64,000 nucleotides of DNA from Tricholomella constricta (GCA_013368375.1 JAACJP010000022.1:434001-498000), one strand, 5' to 3'; shown: positions 18,853 to 30,473, counted from the first letter of the stretch. The notes: generated by a model not told the origin, from the sequence alone. Numbers and translations are program-made.

Positions 18853-21800
18853 GATATTGTGTATGTGGTATTTCTTTATGAGGTGTTCGGCGGCTTTGAT
18901 GAAGGCTGGGCCGTTGTCGGTTACGATTTCGCGTAGTCCGCCCCACCGGCAGATGATGTCCTCGTACATCCAGTCACCGAATGTGCGACTGTTTTCTTTT
19001 CGGAGCGCGCGCCATTCGGGAAAGTGGATCAATGAGCAACGTCCTTGGACAATGTATTTGAAACCATTTGATGGCGGTAAGTGCATAGTGTCGATGTACA
19101 TCTTTGCGAACAGTGGCGCAGGTGTCGCAACGACCGGGGGAATCAGAACCTTGGTCGTTTGTTGGATTTGGCATATGTGACATGTCTGTACGAACCACAC
19201 GACGTCGGCCCGAACATTAGGCCACCAAAAGCGCTCGAGTAGGGTCGCGCGTGTCGCGTAGAAGCGCTTGTGTCCGAGGTTGTCGTGGACCGATCGCAGG
19301 ATCTCTAATCGCGCGCTGGGGCGGGCGACTAGTTTATGTGCGCCTTGGCTGTCTCTTCTCCAGAGTCGTGTTCCGTCTAGGAAAAAACCGGTGGCGTATC
19401 GAATGAATGTGGCGTACTGGTTGTCGGACATGCCTTCTGGTCGTTCGAGGTCGGCCAACCATTGTCTAACAGCATCTATACGGTGGTCTTGGGCTTTAGC
19501 GGCGTCGGTCCTGGGCACGTCGTCGTATGACATGTCGGTCGAGTTCGCGTTTGGATCGGTTATTCCTGTATCATCGTCGGTACGGATTCTGGGTTGTCGC
19601 GGGGAGTCGGTTGCGAGTTCGTGAGTCGCTGAGTCTGGTGGTACCGCGTCGGTGTATACTGCCACCATCTCCTCCTTACTTGAGATCTGCGCCATAGCAA
19701 AGATCTGGCGCACATGCAATGGCGACGGTGGCTGTGGCAGCGGTTGAATAATGTGCATGAGTCCTTGCATTCGGTCGACCCAATCCTCAAAGTCGGCTTC
19801 TTCTGCGTCATAGTTGTCGGGCGGGTCGTCGGGTTGACGAGGGCGACGGGATAATCCGTCGGGTCCGTGGAACGTACCTTTAACGTGAACGAGCTCGAAG
19901 TGGAACATGAGGACAGATACGATCCACCTATTTATGGAGGCTGATGGTTGGATATCGGGGTTGGAAAGCATGCCCTTAATGTAGCGTGCGTCGACTTCGA
20001 CGACGAGGTTGCGGACGCCAATAACGTACAGTCGTAAAGCGCCAAGCGCCCGAAATAGGCCGTAAAATTCGAGTTTTGGTTGAGAGAATCGTGACTCGCG
20101 GTCATTCAGCGTGATGGACCCGAACCGGTTGTACCTGCGTCGCTTTCGATCGACCGGGTCGGCTTGACAGAGGTAGAATCCGACTGCTATGTGTGACGTG
20201 TCGACGGCCAGGATGACGGGGTCGTCGGAGGCGTAGTCGATCGGTACGAGGGGTTTCGCTTCTGCGATCGCCTCGACGATGTCGCGCTGCGCTGCGATCT
20301 GGTCGGGGCCGAACTCGAAGACTGCATCTTTGCGGGTTAGCTTCACGAGGTGGTGTGCGCGATGAGCAAAGTTTTTGACGAATATCCTTAGCACTCCGAC
20401 TGTCCCTAGGAACGCGCGTAACTCCGATAGAGTGGCGCACGACTTCCAATTACGCAGTAAGGCTAGTCGGTCCGCGTCGGGTATGCGACCGTCGGGCGTG
20501 CAGACGTGCCCGAGAACCTTGAATTGTGGCGCGCATAAGACAAGCTTTTTGCCAGAGAACGTGCCGCCGCAATACTTCATGCGCTGCAGGATGCGATTGA
20601 CGTCGTTGAAGAATTCCCAGATCGCAAGTCGCACGTCGGCATTGTCGGGGTGTGTTTTCGGCAACCCCGTGTCCGGGTCGGGGTACCAAGTTGCTGGCCC
20701 CTTTATAGCAGCGTCATCGATATAAGGCAGTGTATAGTCCGGGATCTCCGGTTGCAGGATGTGGGTGACATCGTCGTGGAAGATTGGGACAGAGTTGGTC
20801 CAGCCCATAGGCAAGGTTACTAGGCGTAACGCGCCGAAAGGTGTTTGGAAGGTGGTAAGGTCGCGCGACGATGGTGCGATTAGCCGTTCGTCGTAGCCGA
20901 CAAACAGGTCTAACATTGCGCCACAAATACGACCGGTGAATTGTTCAGCGACATGATCCGGTATCGGAGTGACCCCCGAGTGTCGGATGGTTACACGGTT
21001 GAGCGGTTCGAGGCTGTGGACGAGACGGAATTTGCCGTTTTTCTTTAGAGTGCAAAACCAACGCGATCGGTAGCTGGAGTTGGATGGTTCGTAAACTCCG
21101 GCGGCGAGTTTAGTTTTGATAATGTCGCAAACTTCGTCGTAGATACCAGGCGGTATGGGGATATTACGTTCGATCCAAGGTGTGTGCGCGACGACCGGGA
21201 TATCGATGGGGGGAAAGAAATCCGACCGGAAACTACCGCGTTCGGCATCGTCCCACGCGAAGGCGAGATTCTGCTTACGCATGAGGTCGTGCATAATTGC
21301 GCGTTCGGAGGGCGTTAGAAAGTCTGGGTGTTCGCGGTCTAGGTCTTCTTTTCGCTCTAGGGTGTAGCGGCCGGTGGGTTGGAAAGGTGGCGGGTTAGGG
21401 AGCAAGGTCGGCATATCGGCGAGCGGGTCGCCCAATATCTTGCGCTCGATTCGGAAGTGGTCGGGACAACTTGCTACGATCGATCGTACTTTCTGTGCCA
21501 CTGGTTTGTACTTCTTTTTGGTTTGTACGCCTTTGATTTTCACAGCGAAGGTGTCGGTTGCGGTGTTGGTCGGAGTTTGGGTGTAGCGCCCTCTGTGGCG
21601 CTCGTTGTTTGGTGAAATCGGGCAGAGGGTCGCTCGCTCAAGAGGGGTAGAGCTTGTATTAACGGATTGGTCGGCGATTGTTGGTGTGGTTAGTTCGGCT
21701 GCCGCGACGTAGAGTGAGGCTAGTTGCGCGTCGTAGGTGGCGTCGCTATTAAGTTCGGTCGGTAGTTCGCAGAAAGAAATGACAGTCGGGGTATAGCTTA

Positions 21801-21872
21801 GTGGGTCGTACTCGAGGAGGAGTGCAAGATCGCCGTGATCTCGACTTATTTCCTCGAGAGTATACGAAAATT
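18853..21872 (-). CDS. pol: Element B pol: RT, RNase H, integrase N-terminal part
   Basis: This minus-strand frame is open from the predicted frameshift site at 21873-21867 down to the element C junction at 18853. RT shows SRWFCTLKKNGKFRLVHSL, TLPMGWTNS and an unusual catalytic box YIDDAAIKG (YIDD in place of YLDD). RNase H-like sequence follows (ILAVDTSHIAVGFYLC, LEFYGLFRAL). The integrase zinc finger is HDNLGHKRFYATR..CHICQ. The catalytic Asp residues are in YIDTMHLPPS and VTDNGPAF. The frame is cut after KKYHIHNI and continues at 7957. The family resembles the large agaricomycete Ty3 group whose integrase reads RISGYNSRANGLVERSH. No chromodomain is seen in the C-terminal part. Confidence 0.92.
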
Positions 21873-24149
21873 TACGTCGGTCTTGGGGCGGCGACGTTGC
21901 CCGCGCGCGAAGGTCGGTATTGCGATGACCTCTCGAGTGTTTGGGTCGGTTATGGTTATGATCGTATCGTCGGCGGATCTTGTCTTTACGTTAGAACAAG
22001 TAAGTACGTCGAACGGACGGCCGAGGAGTATATCGTATGCGGGGTTGCAAATGACGTGCATCTGGAGGTAGAGCGTAACGTCGCCTATCGTACAGGGTAC
22101 GTTTCTTGCTAGACCGAGCGACGGGTCGGTTGTTCCGTTCGCTGATTGCATCTGGAGAACGATAGTCGGGTCGTATTTGACTCCCAGTCCATGGCAAACT
22201 TCTTCCGACATTGCGATGATTTGACATCCGCTGTCGACGATGCTTTCTATCTGTTCCCTTGCGTCGACCATTATCATGATCGATCTGAGCGCGTGCGATT
22301 CCATTGCGACGATCAATCGGTCCGGGTGTTTGCCGGGTAGTAGGGTCTGGTAATACGTGTCGTAGATGTCGCCGGTGACTAGTGCTCCGGGCGGTGGCGT
22401 CGCGTTGTCGCTGTTGGATTCGCAGGGGAGCGCGTCGAGTTCCTCGATAAACGCCGACGTGGGGACTTCTTGGTACACAGTTGCGAGGTTGCTGGCGACG
22501 ATGCGCTTCGGTGTATTAGCTTCCCTAAACTTTCCGCGAACCTCTGGGGCCACTCCGCAGAGTTCACGAACTGTGACTGGTATGGTGGCGTCGAGCGCGC
22601 GTTCGAACAGAGTCGTTGATTTGGCCGGGTCTGTGATGGGCGCTTGGGTGCGGTACGCACTGTCGGTTTTTGCCTTCTCTATAGCGGCTAAGTTTCTCGT
22701 GGTCGGAGGGAGGTAACGGTTCTCAGGGATGTTAGAGAAAGGGTGCACCGGGGTCTGGTCGTTTGCATCGACTGTGGCGTCGGCCCTAGTACTAGGGATC
22801 AGCGGTATGTTGGATGGTAGCGGGGGCGCCTTGGCTCTGCCTTCCGTCGCGTCTTGGGCAGGTTGCGACGCGGGTGCGGGTTTGTTGGTCGGTGCGACCC
22901 TCGGTTGGTCGGGGTCTTGAACGGTTTCGATCGTGACAGGTCGCCTTTGAGGTGCACGACTAATAAGCTCCACGCCGTCAAACACTTCCTTCCGTGCGCG
23001 CAGCGTGTTGAGTTCACGTTCTAACACGATCATGCGATCCTCGATTTTTAAGTCGTGGTCGGTGACGTCGTTAAACTGCAGTATTTCCAGCATCATGCTT
23101 TCGGTCGGGTTTGCGTTGGCGGATAACTGCGCTCTCGCAAACTGACCGGGATTGCGCCTGTGCCATTCGTCCAGCTTGTCTTTTATGTATCGTCCTGGAG
23201 TTCCCGCTGGTATACGCGCGCCGCTTGGTAGGCCTATCTTGTTGTCGTCGGTTTTTCGGCAGCGCCCTTCTTCCGCGTATGCTTGATGTACGGGACAGCT
23301 GGAGATATAATGTCCTTCGCCGCCGCAAAAGAGGCAGTTGTCGTTAGGTGACTGGTTCGGTCGGCCGCCGTCGCCTCCTTTGTCTTGTCCTATACGTAGG
23401 ATATGTTGTTCCAAGAGGTGAATTCTTTCATGGAGCTCCTCTAATTTGAGGGGTTGTCCTGTGCTAGGCGACTTGGTCACGCCTGTTAACGACCCGCTTG
23501 GTGCGATCGTAACTTGTGGGGGTGCGCGCGGTGGCTCTTCCTGTCGCTGGACGGCGTTTGTCCCGTGTAAAATATGTTCGGCTGCGGCGCGAACCGTTTC
23601 GGTGGCGTAGGGGTCATCGGGATGGTGGTTCGGGTTTAGGATCTCGAGTCTACGATGGATCTTTGCCCATAGGTCGGGCTGGAACGCGCGACGGAATTGA
23701 CGGTCGCGTTCGTTTATCGAAAGTCGGTTTTTGCTGACAAGGAATTGGGTAACAGAAAGGAACTGTCGGTAATATTCCCCGAGATCGCTATTCGACTGGA
23801 TTCCGAGTCGGTGTCGTTCCCTGAGCAGGTGGTCAAGGTCGGCCATTGAATATTTCCTTTCTTCGCTCGCGCCTGGATAAAGCGCCATTATCGCTTTTCG
23901 CCAATCGCCATATGTGGTACCGGCTGCGAACTCGTCAAGTTGCTCCCACAGGTCAGCGGTATCGATGTCGGTGTATCGCGTAGCGTGCATTTTCTTCTCC
24001 TGTTCGTCTATGACGTTACACTCGATGAAGAGATGATTCAAGTCCGAGAAATATCGTCGCAGTTCGCGCGCGCGTTCGGGCACGAACGTCGGTGCCGAGC
24101 TTTGTCCGCGCGAGGGCATCGGTTTTGCAATAATCGGTGGTTGTGCCAT
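21846..24149 (-). CDS. gag: Element B gag with zinc knuckle and protease
   Basis: The phase is open from 24668, but the first in-frame ATG is at 24149, giving about 767 aa. The upstream part (24668-24150) is Ser/Pro-rich and could be coding if an unseen start or intron exists. The capsid-like segment includes DLWEQLDEFAAGTTYGDWRKAI. A CCHC knuckle CLFCGGEGHYISSC lies near 23300-23340. The aspartic protease has SIVDSGCQIIAMSEEV near 22225-22260 and YDILLGRPFDVL. The stop is TAA at 21848-21846. A canonical -1 slippery heptamer lies 18 nt before the stop and leads into pol. Confidence 0.88.
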   Translation of the reverse strand: MAQPPIIAKPMPSRGQSSAPTFVPERARELRRYFSDLNHLFIECNVIDEQEKKMHATRYTDIDTADLWEQLDEFAAGTTYGDWRKAIMALYPGASEERKYSMADLDHLLRERHRLGIQSNSDLGEYYRQFLSVTQFLVSKNRLSINERDRQFRRAFQPDLWAKIHRRLEILNPNHHPDDPYATETVRAAAEHILHGTNAVQRQEEPPRAPPQVTIAPSGSLTGVTKSPSTGQPLKLEELHERIHLLEQHILRIGQDKGGDGGRPNQSPNDNCLFCGGEGHYISSCPVHQAYAEEGRCRKTDDNKIGLPSGARIPAGTPGRYIKDKLDEWHRRNPGQFARAQLSANANPTESMMLEILQFNDVTDHDLKIEDRMIVLERELNTLRARKEVFDGVELISRAPQRRPVTIETVQDPDQPRVAPTNKPAPASQPAQDATEGRAKAPPLPSNIPLIPSTRADATVDANDQTPVHPFSNIPENRYLPPTTRNLAAIEKAKTDSAYRTQAPITDPAKSTTLFERALDATIPVTVRELCGVAPEVRGKFREANTPKRIVASNLATVYQEVPTSAFIEELDALPCESNSDNATPPPGALVTGDIYDTYYQTLLPGKHPDRLIVAMESHALRSIMIMVDAREQIESIVDSGCQIIAMSEEVCHGLGVKYDPTIVLQMQSANGTTDPSLGLARNVPCTIGDVTLYLQMHVICNPAYDILLGRPFDVLTCSNVKTRSADDTIITITDPNTREVIAIPTFARGQRRRPKTDVNFRILSRK
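21867..21873 (-). promoter_or_regulatory. Predicted -1 frameshift site A_AAU_UUU (gag-pol, element B)
   Basis: On the minus strand the gag phase reads GTA AAT TTT CGT, so AAATTTT fits X_XXY_YYZ exactly. A -1 slip gives AAA TTT TCG TAT ACT and enters the pol phase. That phase is then open without a stop to the element C junction. The downstream stimulatory structure was not assessed. Confidence 0.75.
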
Positions 24150-24748
24150 GATTGATGGTGTTGTTTTTGGGAGAGGGGTCGGAGAGGGGGAATACGACGG
24201 TGAATAAGAATCTGAGGTTTCTGGAGTCGCGGGCGATAGAGATGGGAGTCTAAATTCTACTCCTGGATCGGTGGTAGGCGGTTCCGACGCAAAGGGGTTG
24301 AAGTCTAGGTCGGTTTGGGCCGTCGGTTCGACGAACGGTGGCTGATCGGTCGGGGTAGGCGACGGTAGCGTTGACGAGGGACTATAGAAGAGTGGGCTGA
24401 GGTTGTTATGGGTCGCGCGGTGTGGGGTTACTGAGCGGAAGAGCGGGGAGAGCGATTCTGAGTCGGTGTCGGCTTGTCCGAAGGCAGCACGAATTTCGGC
24501 ACGGAGGGTTCGGGCTTTAGCTTCTTGTCGGGTTGCGGGCGGAATGGTCGACGAGTCGTAGGTTTTTATGAACAAGAGGAATGAAGCTGCGTGTTCGGCG
24601 GTGGCTTTTAAAACCCTCGCGGTGGGCTCCAGAATGATAGAGCTAGAAGGCCTGTAGGTGCTGTGCACAACAACAAAACAACTAACAACTATGGGGGGCG
24701 AGAAGTGTTAAAAGTTCCCAAACATGCGAGTGTGCAGGGTTTGACAGT

Positions 24749-25254
24749 TGTTAGGGCAACCCTTATAGCGGAGCGTAGTCACACTGGCAAGGGGGAATCC
24801 GAAGTTATATTGGATGTACAGTAACGAAGGTAAGTAATGGCTTACCTGGCAAGGGGGAATCCGAAGAGAATAGTGTAAAGGATTCCCGAATGCCAGGGGG
24901 CCAACTATATACGAGTGTAGGACGTGAGGGCCGGTCCTCTAGAGTGTACTGTACATGTAATAATAACGAATGGTGTGCGGCGCGTGTATAGACACGTTCC
25001 CGACGCTGTCCGATCCTCGTGGCGCAGGGTACGGGCACGAGGCGGGACAGCCGACGTCGGGATGTCGGGTCGTCGGGTTCGGTGTCGGGCGTGCGCAGGG
25101 AGGGAAGGGAAGCGACAGGAATGATGCAAGTATGTACACCGACGCTTGGGTCAGAGCGTCGGGTCGGGATCGCGATCGGTCGGTCGGGGGCGATCGCATG
25201 AGTCGGGGGATGATCTGTGAGCGTCGGAGGGCGCGAGCGGGAGTTCCCCTGACA
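24749..25254 (-). mobile_element. Solo LTR of family A
   Basis: The sequence is 506 bp from TGTTAGGGCAACCC to CCCCTGACA, flanked by ACAGT at 24744-24748 and 25255-25259. It is much closer to the 503-bp LTRs at 61-62 kb than the solo LTR at 16949. It keeps both 21-bp repeats (24784-24804 and 24846-24866). It probably arose by LTR-LTR recombination after insertion in the leader of element B. Confidence 0.93.
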
Positions 25255-25259
25255 ACAGT

Positions 25260-27206
25260 GGTGGTTCGGTGAAAGTAAAGACGATCCGACTTGTAATTAG
25301 TCGAACCGACGGCGATGCGATAGAATACGATCGTTCACAGGTGGAACGGGTCGGTAACACGACTTTTGTGCCGGTTGTGCGACAACGAGACGAACGAGAC
25401 GAATACGGAGAACTCACGGGTTCGGGCGACGGTTACGAGACGACAGAGACGGCGGTTACGAGGTTTTACGACGGTGGCGACGGTTTATACGATGAGAACG
25501 ATGCAGAGACGACAGAGACAACGGTTTTGAGCTATTAACTCTGAGAGTGAGGGAAAATACGGGCTGTAATTCACTGGGGAAAGTAGATAGTACATGGGTA
25601 TGTTTTATACTATGCGACCGACTCGCCTCTCGCGAGCCGGTGAGGCAGGTGTTTACTGGTTTATTTGGGATAAGCGCCGCCAAGCTTGGTACCGCGCGAC
25701 GCTTTGTAGAGAGTGTGGCGCTCTTTGGCTCGGCAAAGGGGCTTTTTGATCGGCTCGAGGCGTCGGGTCGGATGTATGATCGGTAGGGGATTTGCGATCG
25801 GTAGTGGCTCTTGGGTGCGGAACTCCGTGGTACGGCCGGATCCTCTCTGCGAATGGCTGGGCAAGGTGTTTCCTAGGATAATTTCAAATCGGGTTTTGGT
25901 TGTCGCCGGGTGGAGACCTTGGCATACAAACGTGCGCGGTCATCGACAGGTTATATGGCGTTCCGTGCTCCGTGCGCCAGAGAGGAGAACTGGCGTTTCA
26001 AGTTACTCTGTTCCTTGGTCGGTGCGTCGGTCGTTTGGTCGTATTGTCGGTCGGTCGGTCGTATTGTCAGTCGGTCGGTCGTATTGTCGGTCGGTCGGTT
26101 CGGCGCTTTGGTCGCATCCGAGACCGTGTTCGTCGTGGCGCAGCGGTTGATGTCCGTATTATGGGCAGGTTCTGTGCACAGCGCGGAACGGTGCTCATCA
26201 CCGTGTTCTAGATCGAACCAGGCCATCAGCATGGAATACTCCTAAGTCTACATTAGCACAAGTGAAAAGGCAAGCGATATAATGCAGGAAGTGGGCGGCC
26301 CACTGTCATGGCTATTTGGACCGCCCAAGCATTCTCTGTCAGTGTTGTACCTAAGGCTTAATGGTTAATAATGTTTAAGGGTTAATAACATATTAAGACT
26401 AAGGGTTACAATCAATCGAGGTAGGTACTTAAGGGTTACTTAAGCCTTAACAATGAATGGCTGCAATGGACGGCTACCAAGCCACATATGTACATGAACA
26501 TTAGTAAATTGTACAACTCAAAAATGATATTCCTTGTGCTCGCCGCTCGCCGCCCACACCCCAAACCTTCATAATCCCCCCTTCAAAGAGTCTAATCTGG
26601 CTTTACTTTATATGCAGTGAGAAACAGAACACATCGCATGCTTAAGCACATTGCCGTGGATGTATTGAGGCCCACCGTCCAGATGACAGTATTTTGGAAC
26701 TTGACAAGGATGGAAATCCAAAACTGGCATCAGAAACCTGGGTGGTCGAAGGCATGTACCACCTGATGTCATGAGCATTATTTTGACATGGTTTTCAGCG
26801 TGCAAATCAAATGTTAATGATATGCTTGCGAGGAGAGGATACTAGATGATGGTGAATTGGAGGGATCCGGTGATGATTTTGATGGGTAGCGACTTTTTGT
26901 GTGAAGTCTTATTAACCCCTTAGAATCAAGTCTTAGTTAAGGGATGTAATTAAGGGATAAGGCTTAATAAAAAAGCCAGACGTTAATAACCCCTTAGGAT
27001 ACAACACTGTTCTCTGTTACAATGGTACGTCGATGCTCAGCTTGAATACCATCTTTCAACATCCTATCTTCTCTCTAGCAAGGTTTTCTGATTGTTGCAG
27101 CTGCATTCGTTGGACCAAATCTCTGGAAAGATAAGGAAGCGAGTCCGACAGAAAAAGGAGAGACAGATAGTGTCTCGGAATCTACAGTTCGACACCTCAC
27201 CACACC
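25260..27206. other. Gene-free stretch with repeats
   Basis: No supported gene. An 89-codon plus-strand frame at 25269-25538 has an ATG-less start and no recognisable motif. Its CGACG-rich composition resembles element B, so 25260-25540 may be element B leader. Three tandem 20-bp units (GTATTGTCGGTCGGTCGGTC with one or two changes) lie at 26041-26100. From about 26350 the DNA becomes AT-rich with repeated TTAAGGGTTA-like words. Confidence 0.6.
26350..26998. mobile_element. Possible MITE-like element
   Basis: The interval opens with CCTAAGGCTTAATGGTTAATAA and closes with TTATTAACGTC-type sequence read outward as CCTAAGGGGTTATTAACG, so its ends are imperfect inverted repeats. Interior ends are rich in GGGTTAATAA and TTATTAACCCC words. 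It holds no coding capacity. A clean target duplication is not visible, so this remains tentative. Confidence 0.3.
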
Positions 27207-28613
27207 ATGAACTTCCCCCTCGAAATCTACCACGCCATCGTCCGCGAAGCAACACGCGTACCCGAGGCATTTGATACATCTGTCTCCGTCATTCGCGAGG
27301 ATCGCGAAGCTGTTCTACAGCTCATACACCAGTCTATGCTGACGAAAACGGCTCTTTCTCTGGTATCCAAAACATTTCGCGACATCACAGCACCGTATCT
27401 GTATGAAATAGTAATCTTCTTTAAATTTGATCACGTACCAACCCTCCTTAAACGATTTCGATCCACCCCTCCTGGCAGTCACACACCTCTTGGACATAGA
27501 TGTCGTCGCCTCGATTTTTACCTCGGTCTTGGTGGTGAACCTTATCCCGATTGGGCCTGGGACGAAGGGGCTCACACACTATGGGGTCTCGTTCCAGCAT
27601 GTCCTCGATTAGAAATCCTGATTTGTCGCGCAGTGTGCGTGGGCGCGCGGAGATTTCCAGAACGCCCACATCTCATTCACAAATCGCTGTGGAAGACGAT
27701 GGCGCTGTGCTGGGCAGGGACACTCCGTCGCTTCGAGCTCTATGGGTTTCACATCCGCATGGACTTTTTCGAATTGATGCTTCGATACTTTTCCAAGCTC
27801 GAAGTTTGTCATATCACTCACCTCGTAGCCTTTAAAGAAGCTGCAAAGGATGGAGAATTCAATGAGGGCGAGGATATGGATGTTTTTGACGACGAAGAGC
27901 CTAAGGCTACCTTGAGTGGTTTCCCCCGCATATGGGGGCAGGACGTGGCAGCGTCACTCGCGGCCGACCGTGCTGACTCGGAAGGACCGTCTGGATGGTT
28001 CGACACAGACACCGTCGCAGAATTTGCAGAGGCAAAACGCAGTGCATCATGGCCTCCATTCAATGGCACGGCGCCTTACCGTCTGCCATCCTTGCATACC
28101 CTCTCTCTCAATAACTTCAACGAAAGGATCACCCAGTTCGACCTTCCATCTGTGCGCCAGCTCGCCGCCCACTTCCCAAGTTACGTGGACAACAAGCAAA
28201 TGCTTGCCAAGACCCACCAATACTTCCCTGCCGTCACCACTTTCAACCATACTGGGGTGGAAACTCCCCTCAACGACATCCTCACCTTCTTTCCACTACT
28301 CACAGATCTCACCCTGCACATCTACAAGACTAAATTCTACCCATCCACGCCCGACAAGCCTCACTTGAACCTCGCCATCGTGAGATTTCCTTTGTGCACG
28401 TTGAGATTCGATGCCGCACCGTACATTGATGCAATTTTGTCCTACGTTCAAGCTGGGATGCTACCGTCACTTCGCACCGTCGAAATAACACGTTATGGGA
28501 TGTACCTACCAGATGAAGACCTGCCGTTCGACGAGTCCGAGGCGTTGGGAGTGGAGTTGCGCGTCCGAATTGTAGAACAGTTCAGGATGAATGGAGCTAT
28601 TGAGCGCGACTAA
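27207..28613 (+). CDS. F-box-like protein, intronless
   Basis: The product is 468 aa from the ATG at 27207 (context CACACCATGA). The N-terminus MNFPLEIYHAIVREA, followed at residues about 45-70 by LTKTALSLVSKTFRDITAPYLYE, has the layout of the F-box-like domains that are greatly expanded in agaricomycetes. The rest is made of Leu-rich stretches without regular LRR spacing (RRFELYGFHIRMDFFELML, LPSLHTLSLNNFNERI, LTDLTLHIYKT). An acidic insert lies at residues about 220-240. Such proteins usually act as substrate adaptors of SCF ubiquitin ligases; the substrate is unknown. Upstream at about 27090-27200 is an ordinary leader with no overlapping gene. Confidence 0.75.
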   Translation: MNFPLEIYHAIVREATRVPEAFDTSVSVIREDREAVLQLIHQSMLTKTALSLVSKTFRDITAPYLYEIVIFFKFDHVPTLLKRFRSTPPGSHTPLGHRCRRLDFYLGLGGEPYPDWAWDEGAHTLWGLVPACPRLEILICRAVCVGARRFPERPHLIHKSLWKTMALCWAGTLRRFELYGFHIRMDFFELMLRYFSKLEVCHITHLVAFKEAAKDGEFNEGEDMDVFDDEEPKATLSGFPRIWGQDVAASLAADRADSEGPSGWFDTDTVAEFAEAKRSASWPPFNGTAPYRLPSLHTLSLNNFNERITQFDLPSVRQLAAHFPSYVDNKQMLAKTHQYFPAVTTFNHTGVETPLNDILTFFPLLTDLTLHIYKTKFYPSTPDKPHLNLAIVRFPLCTLRFDAAPYIDAILSYVQAGMLPSLRTVEITRYGMYLPDEDLPFDESEALGVELRVRIVEQFRMNGAIERD

Positions 28614-30473
28614 AGAATGCTTGTTGAATTGAAGGTCATTTTCAAGTTACGTGCGTTTCATGAATCACAACTGTTACGAGTGTAGTTCGCGACGCAGCGG
28701 CGCAGCAGTGCAGATCGCGAAGGCGCCACAGCTTGCGGTGAGGTATTGAAATTTGTACAGCACAAGGCCAACACAAGGCAGTGGAGTGGGACTTCGATGT
28801 GTGGACATAGCCGGCTTTCGACTTTGCTTCGAACGAAACCAGCCGCTCCTCCACGCTGCGAGATGTTCGTCGACCTTGCTCTCCATGGCTGCAAAGCCTT
28901 CAGAGCCTTTTGAGCTCCGGAGTGAGACCGGTTGTCAGCAGGGAACTCCCCGTTGAGTGTGGTGTCGCGGATGCTGACGCTTTTTGGGCAGGTATCTGAT
29001 TTGAGAGTCGCAATCTGCGCAGACAAAGGTATCTTTTGCTCCCGGAGTGTATCTGTATCGGTTAAGCCGGGTAGGTGGAATTCGCACGATTGAGCTCGCC
29101 ATCTGCGCCACCAGGACCATATCTTCGGTCGTTTTCCATTGCGCAGTCATGATGGCAGACGTCTTGTGGCAGATATCCTTCGTCAAAAACGCACGTGGGC
29201 GGCTCTGTAACGCCTTCATCGCTCGTGTTCTTCTCCCGATCGCGATATCTTCGAACCTCTTTAAACAAGCCAAGTCGACTTTGGATGTAGCGGTCGACTC
29301 CTCTTCTCTCCTTGAATGGCCCTCTCGCAACAAGAAAAAAGCATCCACATCATACCCGGCGGCAGCTGTAAAAAGGCAAGATTGTTCGAGGAAGAGTGCC
29401 AATGGACAGGAGGCAGCGGAAGAAGGACTATCAGGTCCGTATCAGGTCTTTCTGCATTCCTCCTTTCAATGCCAATGTGCTCTGCATCTTTTACGCTTAC
29501 ATGCACACGGCACAACACAGCGCCGGAGGTGGTGACGAAGTTTAACGGGTCGGAGGTGGAAGTGGCCCGGGTTTGAGCCCGCTCGTGAATCCCGAATCCT
29601 GTTCACTGTCTGCTGTGCGCAAACTACCTTTCTACTTGTCAACGCCCAAATTGCGCATCCTTGTCCCGCATAGGTGTGCTAAAAGCTTGGTTCTCAGGTT
29701 TCCCCCGACTTTTTCGCAGTCTTCCCGGTCATGTTGTCCGCGCGTATCTCCTGAAGCTTCAAGTGCGGCGATACAGAATGAGTACCATGTTTGTTTCTGT
29801 AATGTGAATTTACACACCATCTATTGTTCTGAAGACTGAAATACTGACATATTACAGTGGTAGAGATCGTTCTTGTGCGCATTCAGTTGCGGTGCCGCTG
29901 CGACTGAAAACGCTGTCTGTCATGTGATCTACGCGGACAATGCCGATCATCGTCGGGGCCGGGTTGCTTTACAGTTCTCCGAGTGTCCGCTTCAAGTCCT
30001 GCAGAGTCCTTATCGAGTACATTGCGAAGGGTGAGTTGTACTGCATGTTCAGCAAAAGACCCTGTATCAACACCGATTAGAGCGTAGATTGTGATTCTCA
30101 GGTAACAGGTTGTCCCCGACAGCCGACAGACAGCTCTTGTTGTTGTGCACTCTTGAGATCGCCTTGTCTTAGGGCCGGGGTATCGTTTTGGGGGCTACTC
30201 TTTACTCTGTGGATCACCTAACTGTTTCCGTACCCGGTTTTTTTGTGTGACCGAGACGGGGGCACCACGTTTCCAAGATCTCAGCCTTCTTTTCTGTCGT
30301 CAATCTATTGTCCTGGATGCTCGGACCTGAGGCCTGATCCCTGCCACCTGGCTATATATAGGATAGCTGTTTTCGCTGTCCATTGTACAGCCCGTATCAC
30401 TCGTCCCTTAAGTCCAGTCCCGACCTCGACCCAGGGCACTATCTTAGATCCCCCTCGACTCAGTGGTCACAGT
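28614..30473. other. Intergenic, no supported gene
   Basis: Several short frames occur. The longest is minus 29402-28935 (155 codons, with KDICHKTSAIMTAQW and a CADCDSQ pair). None has convincing splice partners or a recognisable domain, so they could be relics. The rest shows no repeat or RNA gene that I can see. Confidence 0.5.

Larger units (their letters stand above)
7203..24668 (-). mobile_element. Element B, Ty3/gypsy retrotransposon split by element C
   Basis: Its coding parts are gag-protease (24149-21846), pol RT/RNase H/integrase (about 21871 to 18853) and, after the 10.9-kb element C insertion, the rest of the integrase (7957-7203). Removing element C and one copy of its 5-bp target duplication restores an uninterrupted integrase frame, so element B was intact when hit. 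The outer LTRs of element B could not be identified. A family A solo LTR sits 81 bp beyond the open end of the gag frame (24749-25254). Confidence 0.85.

Noticed and set aside
25260..26250. Search for the outer LTR of element B to the right of gag
   Set aside because: No stretch here matched the region left of 7203 in either orientation by eye, so no LTR is claimed.
26360..26990. TTAAGGGTTA-like words as internal telomeric repeats
   Set aside because: Units are irregular and not tandem TTAGGG; they fit an AT-rich repeat better.
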